In this document: in pieces, positions 1 through 8,157 of the stretch
Layout of the letters: every line of letters begins with the position of its first letter
Numbering within the stretch: the first letter of the stretch is position 1
Source of the DNA: an alpha proteobacterium U9-1i
Lineage (GTDB): Bacteria; Pseudomonadota; Alphaproteobacteria; Caulobacterales; Aquidulcibacteraceae
Direction of reading: 5' to 3'
Assembly: GCA_000974665.1 (NCBI GenBank)
Contig: BBSY01000002.1
Coordinates: 1,178,001-1,242,000 of the forward strand
DNA: 64,000 nt
The notes under the pieces: model-generated
The model's database searches: none
Seen by the model: only the letters and a program-made list of their open reading frames with translations
What the model was told of the DNA's origin: nothing
Translations under genes and position numbers: made by a program

Positions 1-2
1 GC

Positions 3-218
3 CGGTTCTCGTTTGGCGGGCCCAAGGAGGTCGGCTTGGTGGTGGATGTTGTCCCAGCCAGCAACCCGTTGGCTCGAACCTTGAGCTTTGGTACCATCGG
101 TTACTACAACCCGCTGGCTGCAGAAGACGAACGATTTGAACGCCTATTGCTGAACACGATCGGTTATCTTCGTGAAACGCAGGAGGCTGGAGCCGGCCGA
201 CAGAAGGGTGCGCCTTGA
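3..218 (+). CDS. C-terminal part of an unrecognised protein (cut by window edge)
   Basis: The frame is open from base 3 to the TGA at 216-218, giving 71 residues with no recognised motif. It is probably the end of a gene that begins upstream of the window. Alternatively, a perfect AAGGAGG at 24-30 sits just before TTG 36 and GTG 39, so a separate 60-residue gene is possible. The stop overlaps the TTG start of the SGNH-like gene, so it belongs to the same operon. Function unknown. Confidence 0.5.
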   Translation, partial: RFSFGGPKEVGLVVDVVPASNPLARTLSFGTIGYYNPLAAEDERFERLLLNTIGYLRETQEAGAGRQKGAP

Positions 219-1354
219 TTTGGTTTGAAGAGAAGGGCGTTCAATACGGCAAACGAGCGCCGATTATACGCGCGCCCTTTTCGCGTGGTACACATGCATT
301 AGTGGCGGTGTTTCTGCTGTTGGGCCTTGTTGCGGGTCCCACCTTGATGGAGCGGCTTGCGCCCACAGACCCCGCCCGCATCTATGGTGGAATTCCGGCT
401 ACGTACGGCAACTATGCGACAATCGGGGCGGAAATCGCACGACCGGGCAAGATCGACGTGCTGATCATAGGCGCGTCCGACGCGTGGACCTCGCTGGATC
501 CGCGCATAATCAGAGATCAGCTTCAGCAGCGCTACGGACGCGAAATGCGGGTATTGAACCTCAGCACGAACTGGGGCGGCGATGAAAGGAATGCGCAGGT
601 TCTCGCCGATGTGCTGCGGACGCATGACGTCAGCCTAGTGCTCTTTCCCGAAACCGATGCCGCACCGCTCGCACCGCACGAACTCGCCAAATATTGGTGG
701 CGTGGCGACCTCGAGACAAGCGGCCTGCCGCGGCGCAATCAAGCACAGCTTCAATTGATGAGCATCATCGGCTGGCCTCGCCAAATTTGGTCTCGCTTTC
801 AAACGCCGGCAACCGCGCCGATGCAGGATTCGTATCGTTCGTATTTGCAAATGCAGTTGCAAAACCTGGGCTTTAACGTCGCGCGGACGGGGTGGAAATC
901 CCACAGCGAGCCCAACGAGGCCAGTCGCCGACCGTACGTTGAACTTGACGCTCCGCCGCCGTTGTTGACCGGGGCCGCGCTTTTTTACGGTGGCCCTTCA
1001 GATCAATCGTTTGAGATCCGGCCATCCCCATACACGCCGATGCAGACCACGTTTGTGGTCGCAGCTCGAGATATGACACGTGCGCAGGGGGGCGTGTTCG
1101 CCACGTTCTCAATTCCCACACACTTCTCGTCCGTTCCGTTGGAGCGGCCGTGGATCCGAGACCACGAGGGCGTCACGCGTGATTGGCCCACATTTGGCAT
1201 CTCGCAAACCAATCTGTTCGCCGGCTATTCGTTCGACCAAATGCTGAACTTCTACGGCAACGAAAGCCATTTCAACGAAAGCGGCGCCCGCGCCTTCACG
1301 AGAGCGACGCTGCCGGCCATCGAGGAACTTTATGCTCAAGCGAACGCTGACTGA
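215..1354 (+). CDS. SGNH-like membrane-anchored protein of an MBOAT O-acylation system
   Basis: This 379-residue protein has one hydrophobic segment (about residues 28-48) and then an extracytoplasmic domain. GASDAW near residue 87 resembles the nucleophile block of SGNH esterases and of AlgX/AlgJ-type acetylation proteins. HFNESG near the C-terminus resembles the His-containing final block. In that family the soluble domain takes an acyl group from a membrane acyltransferase and transfers it to a polysaccharide. Position two genes before an MBOAT gene supports the same role here. The TTG start overlaps the previous stop. Substrate unknown; catalytic assignment is inferred from motifs only. 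Confidence 0.7.
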   Translation: MIWFEEKGVQYGKRAPIIRAPFSRGTHALVAVFLLLGLVAGPTLMERLAPTDPARIYGGIPATYGNYATIGAEIARPGKIDVLIIGASDAWTSLDPRIIRDQLQQRYGREMRVLNLSTNWGGDERNAQVLADVLRTHDVSLVLFPETDAAPLAPHELAKYWWRGDLETSGLPRRNQAQLQLMSIIGWPRQIWSRFQTPATAPMQDSYRSYLQMQLQNLGFNVARTGWKSHSEPNEASRRPYVELDAPPPLLTGAALFYGGPSDQSFEIRPSPYTPMQTTFVVAARDMTRAQGGVFATFSIPTHFSSVPLERPWIRDHEGVTRDWPTFGISQTNLFAGYSFDQMLNFYGNESHFNESGARAFTRATLPAIEELYAQANAD

Positions 1355-1475
1355 GCTGAGCGCTTCTATCGCAATCGCCGTGGTGGCGCTGCTCGCGGTC
1401 GCGGGGATGGAGACGTTGCCATCGTATTTGATGGACTACCTGCTTCGCGCAGGGCTGGTCTACCAAGGCTACTAG
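1332..1475 (+). CDS. 47-residue single-pass membrane peptide between SGNH and MBOAT genes
   Basis: A short ATG frame starts inside the last 23 bases of the SGNH-like gene and stops at TAG 1473-1475, one base before the MBOAT ATG. It encodes a positively charged start (MLKR), one strong hydrophobic helix of about 17 residues rich in Ala/Val/Leu, and a short Tyr-rich tail. The tight packing on both sides is what an operon gene looks like, and without it the operon would have a 122-base gap. Small membrane subunits accompany other MBOAT systems (DltX with DltB), which is the analogy used. I do not recognise the sequence itself. Confidence 0.6.
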   Translation: MLKRTLTELSASIAIAVVALLAVAGMETLPSYLMDYLLRAGLVYQGY

Positions 1476-1476
1476 G

Positions 1477-2742
1477 ATGGACAACATCCTCCGCGAGTTG
1501 GTCAACTTGTCTGTGCTTGTGCAGGGTTTGGCGTTCGCCGAATTGCTCCAAGCCGTGATCGCTCTCTCTGCGTACATTGTGCTGGGTAATGCGATCCTGC
1601 GGCCAAGCTACTCGCTTCGCCTGAAAGCGGCGCTATTCGCCGTTCTGAACATCACGGCCGTATATGCTTTTTTCTTTCAGGAGAACTTTGCGTGGCCCAT
1701 TGTCTATGAGCGTACGCGGTTCCTATCGTTTGCGGCATACTTGGCGTTTGGCGCGCTTCATTGGTTCTTAGTGGACGCGGTCGGACGTTGGCGTTCAACG
1801 CCTTGGGTTTACTGGCTCGCGCTCCTGTTTCCGATTGCACCGCTTGTCGTGGTCAAGTTCGAGACTGCATGGCATCTGATTGGGTTCTCCTACATGGCCT
1901 TTCGAATGGCCCAGGCGGCGTTCGAAAAGCGCAGAAAGCCCGATCTCGAGCTCAGCTTGTCAAACTATCTCGCGTTCTTGTTTTTCCCGCTGACGATCCC
2001 GATCGGCCCGATCAGTCCGTTCGCGTACTTTTCGCGTGGTGTTGGCAATGGCGTCGCGCCGAGCCTTCTGAGCATGGCCCGCGGATTGGCGCGCATCGCG
2101 CTCGGTTACGTCATGCTTAGGTTTTTGGCGACGCTGTCGTTTCAGCTTAGCTTCGGAGGAATGTGGTCGGATGGCTTTAAGCATGGTGTCGGCGACGTGC
2201 TGATAGCGTCGTACGCTACGCTGGCTCACCTCTATTTCAACTTCGCCGGCTTCACCCACATTGTTATTGGCGCCTCGGCGCTGGTGGGCATTCCAGTCAA
2301 GGAAAATTTTGATAGTCCGGTTTTGTCCCGCAGCATCAAAGAATTCTGGAACCGATGGCACATTACGCTCTCGGAATTTGTCCGCGATCTGGTTTATACG
2401 CCGCTCGCGGTTAGCCTAACACGGGCCTTGGGCGCGCCGTTCGCACTTCCCGCCGCGATTTTCGCGGCGATGGTGACCTTCACGATCATTGGCGTATGGC
2501 ACCAATTCTCACTTGGCTTTCTATTGTTCGGCGTCATGCATGGGATTGGCTTCAGCGTTAACGTTGTGTTCGACCAGTTTTGGCGTCGCGGCGGGCGGGC
2601 GACAGGGGTGTGGGCGGCGCCGCGGGCGGGTCTGAGCTGGCTTCTAACCATGACCTATATCGCCCTCTCCATGGTCTTCATTGAATTCCCGACAATGGAG
2701 CAGGCGCAGGCCGCTTTGACTGCCTTTGAGCCCCGCTGGTAG
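1477..2742 (+). CDS. MBOAT family membrane-bound O-acyltransferase
   Basis: A 421-residue polytopic membrane protein. The hallmark FWNRWHITLSEFVRDLVYTPL-type block near residues 287-307 and the later GVWHQFSLGF...MHGIG segment, with its invariant His, match the DltB/AlgI branch of MBOAT proteins. These move an acyl group from a cytoplasmic donor across the membrane to an extracytoplasmic acceptor. It starts one base after the 47-residue membrane peptide. The neighbours make an exported glycan the likely acceptor. The acyl group is not deducible from the sequence; the FkbH-like and MaoC-SDR genes downstream hint at something other than plain acetate. Confidence 0.9.
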   Translation: MDNILRELVNLSVLVQGLAFAELLQAVIALSAYIVLGNAILRPSYSLRLKAALFAVLNITAVYAFFFQENFAWPIVYERTRFLSFAAYLAFGALHWFLVDAVGRWRSTPWVYWLALLFPIAPLVVVKFETAWHLIGFSYMAFRMAQAAFEKRRKPDLELSLSNYLAFLFFPLTIPIGPISPFAYFSRGVGNGVAPSLLSMARGLARIALGYVMLRFLATLSFQLSFGGMWSDGFKHGVGDVLIASYATLAHLYFNFAGFTHIVIGASALVGIPVKENFDSPVLSRSIKEFWNRWHITLSEFVRDLVYTPLAVSLTRALGAPFALPAAIFAAMVTFTIIGVWHQFSLGFLLFGVMHGIGFSVNVVFDQFWRRGGRATGVWAAPRAGLSWLLTMTYIALSMVFIEFPTMEQAQAALTAFEPRW

Positions 2743-2767
2743 AGTGCGTTTCAACTAAGGGCCTGTC

Positions 2768-4678
2768 GTGACGCATTTGCCGTGGCTGCCGCCAAAGCCG
2801 GACGATTTCCGAACGCGCGTCCGCGCGTTGGGCGAGCACGAGCACGTCGGGCAATTTATCCAGACGCTAGCTTGGCACGATCTCGACGACAGCGCCGCCG
2901 TTCTGCTTTCGAGGGAAATCCGCAAGCTGCGCGACACAGGCCATTCGCTAGCACCTCTTGCGGCCTGCAAGTTGGGCGTATTGGCGAGCGCCACGTTCGA
3001 TCTGGTCGCGGACGTACTGCCGGCGTCGGCCTCGCGCCATGGTGTCGATCTTGAGATTATCACCGCGCCTTACGATCAGGTGATTCAGCAGGCGCTCGAT
3101 GCCAACTCAGAAATCAATCGCGCGGAATGCGATGCGGTGCTTTTGGCGATCGACCATCGCTGGCTGCAACTGGATCGCCCTCAGCTTACAGACGAGTCCG
3201 CCCGCATGCACGTCGCGCAGGCTGTTGAGCGCGTGAAAACCGTCGCGAAAGCGCTTCGAGCTGCTGGCGCTGCGCCGATACTGCCAACCATCGCGACACC
3301 TCCAGACTTTTTGTTCGGCCATATGGATCGGCGCGTAAGCGGTTCGCCGCGCGCCATGATTGATGTGGTGAACCGGCAAATCGTGTCGCTCACCGCTGAG
3401 CTGGGCGGCTACGTATTGGATGTTGCGGCCCTGGCGGAGGGGGTTGGAGTCGCGGCATGGTTTTCGGCCTCCCACTGGAATCTTTACAAGCTGCCGTTCG
3501 CCGCCGAGTTTGGTCCGATCTACGCGGACGCGGTTGGTAGGATTCTAGGTGCGGTGCGCGGCAAGGCGCGCAAGTGCCTAGTCCTCGATCTCGACAATAC
3601 CCTGTGGGGCGGCGTCGTCGGCGACGACGGCGTGGAGAATCTAAGGATCGGCCAAGGCAGTCCGGAAGGCGAGGCGCATCTGGCGGTGCAAAGACTCGCG
3701 CTCGATTTGCGCGATCGTGGCGTTATTCTTGCGGTTTGCTCCAAGAATGAAGACGAGACCGCGCGTCGACCATTTCGCGAATTGCCGGACATGCTCATTA
3801 GGGAATCTGACATCGCGGTATTCCAAGCGAATTGGATTGATAAGGCCAGTAATCTCGAGGCGATTGCAAAGACGCTCAACATTGGTGTTGATGCCTTGGT
3901 TTTACTCGACGACAATCCGGCGGAGCGTGCGCAGGCGCGGGCGGCTTTGCCGATGGTCGCCGTGCCCGAACTGCCCGCCGACGTCAGCTTGTTTCCGCAA
4001 TACTTGGCGTTATCCGGGCTGTTCGAATCCGTCAGCTTTTCGGATGAAGACCGGACGCGGGCAGGCTCTTACGCTGCGGAGGCCCACCGCGCCGAGGTCT
4101 TGGCTGGCGCACGCGATCTGGGTGACTATTTGTCGGCGCTTGAGATGGTGATCACGCACGCGCCGTTCGATGCGGTTGGCCGGCAGCGCATCGCGCAGCT
4201 GATCAACAAGTCCAATCAGTTCAATTTGACGACGCGCCGCTACACAGAGGCCGAGATCGCGCAACTGGAGGGTGATGCGAGCACGTTTACGCTTCAGTCG
4301 CGCCTGCGAGATCGCTTTGGCGACTTTGGCATGATCTCCGTCGTCATTTGCCGGCCCTGCGAGTTTCAAAGCTCCTTGGCATGGGAGATCGACTCCTGGC
4401 TCATGAGCTGCCGGGTGTTGGGGCGAAGCGTTGAGGAAGCAATGCTCTCCGAGGTGGCGGAGGCGGCGCGTGAAGCCGGTGTTCGCTATTTGCTCGGTCG
4501 CTACAAGCCCACGGCTAAGAACGGAATGGTCGCGGGGCATTATAAAAAGCTGGCGTTCCGTCAAATCGCTGAAGAAGCCGACGCTACGGCTTGGGTTCTC
4601 GACGTGGATGAATATCGGGCTCCCGCTCTGCCGCTCAAGATCGTTCGCGCCTCCGCGTTAGAGAGTAGAGGCTCGTAG
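2768..4678 (+). CDS. HAD-IIIC family protein, FkbH-like
   Basis: 636 residues, GTG start. The middle carries the HAD motif DLDNTLWGG (about residue 272), with SKNEDE and DDNPAERAQ further on, which is the signature of the FkbH/HAD-IIIC family. The N-terminal ~240 residues and a C-terminal GNAT-like region (about 440-610) flank it. Characterised FkbH proteins load a glyceryl unit from 1,3-bisphosphoglycerate onto an acyl carrier protein; many others in glycan loci have no known substrate. No carrier protein gene is visible in the window. The stop lies one base before the methyltransferase ATG, so the two are cotranscribed. Confidence 0.85.
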   Translation: MTHLPWLPPKPDDFRTRVRALGEHEHVGQFIQTLAWHDLDDSAAVLLSREIRKLRDTGHSLAPLAACKLGVLASATFDLVADVLPASASRHGVDLEIITAPYDQVIQQALDANSEINRAECDAVLLAIDHRWLQLDRPQLTDESARMHVAQAVERVKTVAKALRAAGAAPILPTIATPPDFLFGHMDRRVSGSPRAMIDVVNRQIVSLTAELGGYVLDVAALAEGVGVAAWFSASHWNLYKLPFAAEFGPIYADAVGRILGAVRGKARKCLVLDLDNTLWGGVVGDDGVENLRIGQGSPEGEAHLAVQRLALDLRDRGVILAVCSKNEDETARRPFRELPDMLIRESDIAVFQANWIDKASNLEAIAKTLNIGVDALVLLDDNPAERAQARAALPMVAVPELPADVSLFPQYLALSGLFESVSFSDEDRTRAGSYAAEAHRAEVLAGARDLGDYLSALEMVITHAPFDAVGRQRIAQLINKSNQFNLTTRRYTEAEIAQLEGDASTFTLQSRLRDRFGDFGMISVVICRPCEFQSSLAWEIDSWLMSCRVLGRSVEEAMLSEVAEAAREAGVRYLLGRYKPTAKNGMVAGHYKKLAFRQIAEEADATAWVLDVDEYRAPALPLKIVRASALESRGS

Positions 4679-4679
4679 T

Positions 4680-5615
4680 ATGTCCGTGGATGATGAGCTG
4701 ACGAAGCTTTTGAGTGGTTATCCTAGCCTCCTGAAGATCGTAGCGGCGCAGATCGAACAGACGCCTCGCCACAAGGACTTTCTACGCCATCGTTTTCTTG
4801 CTGCAGTCGCGAATGAACTCGCTCTCTGCGAACGGTTGGCCAGAAGCGTTCTCGTGCTCGCCGGATCGAATTTGCACGACTATCTCAAGGCATACGATTT
4901 CATTACGCGCGTCAGTCTGGAAGAGGAGATTTTCTTCCGTCGCAACGATCGATACCGCCTGACATCATTCGCGGAAGCCAACCGGGAGGTCTATTCCAAC
5001 CGCCCCTTCATGCGCGAATACATGCGCGGTCTTTTGCTCAGTCAGATTTACTGGTCGAACCACACCCGCTCGATGGACTTTTTCGAGTCAAGTTTTCTGC
5101 CGTTGCTAAGCCAAGGAAGCGCACTGCTCGAGATCGGGCCTGGGCACGGTTTTTTCATGGCTTCAGCGTTGGCAAGAAATTGTCTCGGCGTTGTATCTGG
5201 CTGGGATATCTCGGAGGCCAGCTTAGAAGAAACGAATGCGGCGCTTGCGTCTTTGGGATACCGGTCGGGCTTTTCATTGGCGCTCAGGGATATCTTTGCG
5301 CCTGGTCCAGAAAAATTTGACGCTGTCGTTATGTCGGAAGTGCTGGAACACCTGGAAGAACCAGACTTAGCGCTGAAGGCAGTCCACGCCTTGCTGCCGC
5401 GAGGTGGGCGCCTGTTTGTCAACATTCCTATTAATAGCCCGATGCCTGATCACATCTACTTGCTGAGATCGCAGGCGGAAGCCACGGCCCTCGTCGAGGG
5501 CGCCGCATTCAAGATAGACAAGGCGGCCCTGTTCCCCGGCGCGAATTATTCGCTGGAACGTGCGCTGAAGCATTCGATTACGGTATCAGTTTGCATGATC
5601 GCGACCGCACTGTGA
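4680..5615 (+). CDS. class I SAM-dependent methyltransferase
   Basis: 311 residues. An N-terminal ~140-residue helical region is followed by a Rossmann methyltransferase domain with motif I LLEIGPGHG (about residue 152) and a later VMSEVLEHLEEP block, typical of Methyltransf_11/23-type enzymes. It sits between the FkbH-like and MaoC-SDR genes, with the next ATG inside its stop. An O-methyl transfer onto the acyl unit or a sugar is plausible; the acceptor cannot be read from the sequence. Confidence 0.85.
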   Translation: MSVDDELTKLLSGYPSLLKIVAAQIEQTPRHKDFLRHRFLAAVANELALCERLARSVLVLAGSNLHDYLKAYDFITRVSLEEEIFFRRNDRYRLTSFAEANREVYSNRPFMREYMRGLLLSQIYWSNHTRSMDFFESSFLPLLSQGSALLEIGPGHGFFMASALARNCLGVVSGWDISEASLEETNAALASLGYRSGFSLALRDIFAPGPEKFDAVVMSEVLEHLEEPDLALKAVHALLPRGGRLFVNIPINSPMPDHIYLLRSQAEATALVEGAAFKIDKAALFPGANYSLERALKHSITVSVCMIATAL

Positions 5616-7060
5616 TGTCTACCGGTATCAAACCAATGGGGAGAACGGTTCGGCGCTTTACCATGGCGGATCAGCTGGCCTTCGCCGAGGCGACAGGCGA
5701 TCGAAATCCGCTCCATCTCGATGCTCATTATGCCCGAAGGACACAAGCGGGTGCACCCGTGGTCCACGGAATGCACTGCGCGTTGTGGGCGCTGGAGATG
5801 GTGTTTTCGCGCCCTAAGAGTCATTGGCGCCCGTCGTCCATCAGTGTCCAATTCAAAAAATTCGTGTTTCTTGATACCGATGTTGAGCTTGACATTGAAT
5901 GTAACATCGAGACGCGAACAAAGCTCATCGTGCGACGTGGCGAGACAATCGTCTGTGCCATTACGATGCTTCGTAATCAGGAAGCGGCGACCGTAGATTT
6001 GTCACGCTCCGAGGGGGCATGCGAAGGGACGCCGAGCCGGCCGCGGGAGCTCACCTGTGAAGCGGCAGCTGGGCTCAGCGGCCGATTTTGTTACGACGAC
6101 ACGGCCGCGACGCTTTTTCCCGCTGCGTCCGGCGCGCTTGGAGAACGTAGGATAGCCGGCTTGGCTGCGCTTTCCACACTAGTGGGGATGGTTTGCCCGG
6201 GGCTTAATTCGCTCTTCTCATCGTTTAGTGTCGTGTTTTCCAACGTCTTAGGCGAGACGGCACCCATTGAGTGGTCCGTTGTCAATGCGGACTCTCGGTT
6301 TCAACTGCTAAGCTTAAGCATCTGCGGGCCCGGTTTTTTAGGAACGGTGGATGCGTTCTTTCGAGGCGCACCTGTTGAAACCGCTTCCATGGATGAGTTG
6401 GCGCGCCTCGTCGAGCGCGATGAGTTTGTGGGCCAACGCGCGTTCGTTGTTGGCGGGGCCAGGGGACTAGGCGCCGCCATTGTAAAGTTATTGGCGGCGG
6501 GCGGCGGTCAGGTTGTATTCACCTACGCCAGCAGCGGCGCAGAGGCCAATGCGTTGGTTTCCGAGGTGGCCGGGTTTGGCCGCGGAAGCGCGACGGCGTT
6601 AGAATTCGATGCGCGCGGGCAGCCGTCTAAAGCATTGATGGTCGCCGCGAAGTCGGGCCTTTCGCACTTGTACTATTGTGCGACGCCGAAGATTTTTCGG
6701 CAGATCGGCGTCGGGTTTTCGCCGAGCATCTTTGCGGAGTTCGCGGAGATTTATCTCGACGGGTTCGCGAACACCTTGCGCATCCTGGCAAGCGCCAAGA
6801 CGGCCGATGCTCCGCTCACTATTATCTTTCCCTCGACGATCGCCATCGAAGAAAGGCCGCCGGGGCTAACGGAGTATGCCATGGCCAAAGCCGCCGGTGA
6901 AGTTCTGGCGGCGGATCTGGGACTTTCGCTGGGCGCACGCGTGTTTGCGCCCCGATTGCCCCGAATGCTCACAGATCAGACAAATTCGGTGCCTCCGATC
7001 CCAGCGCCCAGTGCCGTTGACGTCATTCTGCCCATGCTGCGTGCAGCTTACACCAGGTGA
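5615..7060 (+). CDS. MaoC-like dehydratase / short-chain reductase fusion
   Basis: 481 residues from ATG 5615, which overlaps the previous TGA. TTG 5591 would add 8 residues. Residues 1-140 carry the MaoC hot-dog signature (FAEATGDRNPLHLD and GAPVVHGMH). Residues ~140-265 could be a second, degenerate hot-dog. Residues ~270-480 form an SDR domain with the nucleotide loop GGARGLGAA and a Ser...YAMAK catalytic pair. This combines 3-hydroxyacyl dehydration/hydration with ketoacyl reduction, activities normally on separate proteins. In this operon it probably tailors a carrier-bound acyl group for the acyltransferase; that role is inferred. Confidence 0.85.
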   Translation: MSTGIKPMGRTVRRFTMADQLAFAEATGDRNPLHLDAHYARRTQAGAPVVHGMHCALWALEMVFSRPKSHWRPSSISVQFKKFVFLDTDVELDIECNIETRTKLIVRRGETIVCAITMLRNQEAATVDLSRSEGACEGTPSRPRELTCEAAAGLSGRFCYDDTAATLFPAASGALGERRIAGLAALSTLVGMVCPGLNSLFSSFSVVFSNVLGETAPIEWSVVNADSRFQLLSLSICGPGFLGTVDAFFRGAPVETASMDELARLVERDEFVGQRAFVVGGARGLGAAIVKLLAAGGGQVVFTYASSGAEANALVSEVAGFGRGSATALEFDARGQPSKALMVAAKSGLSHLYYCATPKIFRQIGVGFSPSIFAEFAEIYLDGFANTLRILASAKTADAPLTIIFPSTIAIEERPPGLTEYAMAKAAGEVLAADLGLSLGARVFAPRLPRMLTDQTNSVPPIPAPSAVDVILPMLRAAYTR

Positions 7061-7104
7061 CGTCGGCGTGTGTTCCTGCGACAACGCAGGCTGCTGGTTT
7101 CGGA

Positions 7105-8157
7105 ATGTCAGACAATCGGATCACAACAATCGTCGGGGCGCGGCCCCAATTCGTAAAGGCGGCTGCGGTGTCGCGTGTCTTGCGTGCTGAGGGGGTCGCG
7201 GAGCGACTGATCCACACCGGCCAGCACCACGACCGTGCCATGTCCGATGCTTTCTTCACCGAGTTGGAGATTTCCCCGCCCGCGCTCAATCTGGGCATCG
7301 CAAATCTGTCGCACGGCGCGATGACGGCGCGGATGCTCGAAGCGCTCGAAGCGGCTTTGATCGCCGATCGACCACGTGCGGTCCTCGTTTATGGTGATAC
7401 GAATTCTACGCTCGCAGGCGCGCTTGCTTCGGCGAAGTTAGGCATCCCCGTCGTGCATGTAGAAGCGGGCATGCGCTCAGGACGGCGCGATGTGCCCGAG
7501 GAGATCAACCGCATCGTCGTCGATCACTTAAGCGCGTTGCTACTTACCTCAAGCGAACACGCGCGCCGCAATTTGGAACGGGAGGGCCTTGTGGAGCGCG
7601 CGCGCCATGTCGGCGACGTGATGTATGACGTAACTCTGTTCGCAGGCGCACGCGCCCTGGAAGTATCAGGTATCGTTGAGCGCTTGGGACTGCGCTCCGG
7701 CGGATTTCAGGTGCTGACGCTGCACCGTGCGGAAAATGTCGATGACCCGGCGCGTCTGGCGCAATTACTGCGTTATGTGGCCGACAACGCGGACGGGAGG
7801 CGGATTGTATTCCCTGTTCACCCGCGCACGGCGGAGAGACTGCACTCTTCCGATCACGCCCTTGGTGAAGTTACACTCACCGAGCCGCTGGGGTATTTTG
7901 ATTTCCATCGGCTGCTAGCCGAGTGCGCCAGCGTGCTCACCGATTCTGGCGGCGTGCAGAAGGAAGCCTATTTCCACCGCAAGCCTTGCGTCACGCTTCG
8001 GGACGAAACGGAGTGGGTAGAAACGATCGATGCAGGATGGAACCGGCTTTGGACGTCGAACAGCTATGTTCGTCCGCGGCGCGACATTGACGATTATGGC
8101 GACGGCCATGCCGCCGAGCGGGTGGCGGCGGCGATCTGCGATCTGGTGAAAAGCTAA
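7105..8157 (+). CDS. wecB: UDP-N-acetylglucosamine 2-epimerase, non-hydrolysing (WecB type)
   Basis: 350 residues from ATG 7105, which places GARPQFVK near residue 10 as in the family. GTG 7057, overlapping the previous stop, would add 16 residues with no resemblance. Visible family blocks are HTGQHHD, VEAGMRSGRRDVPEEINR, PVHPRT and LTDSGGVQKEA. The enzyme interconverts UDP-GlcNAc and UDP-ManNAc in the cytoplasm, giving precursors for ManNAc or ManNAcA glycans; WecB-like members also act on other 2-acetamido sugars. Last gene of the + operon; it overlaps the converging asparagine synthase by 4 bases. Confidence 0.93.
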   Translation: MSDNRITTIVGARPQFVKAAAVSRVLRAEGVAERLIHTGQHHDRAMSDAFFTELEISPPALNLGIANLSHGAMTARMLEALEAALIADRPRAVLVYGDTNSTLAGALASAKLGIPVVHVEAGMRSGRRDVPEEINRIVVDHLSALLLTSSEHARRNLEREGLVERARHVGDVMYDVTLFAGARALEVSGIVERLGLRSGGFQVLTLHRAENVDDPARLAQLLRYVADNADGRRIVFPVHPRTAERLHSSDHALGEVTLTEPLGYFDFHRLLAECASVLTDSGGVQKEAYFHRKPCVTLRDETEWVETIDAGWNRLWTSNSYVRPRRDIDDYGDGHAAERVAAAICDLVKS

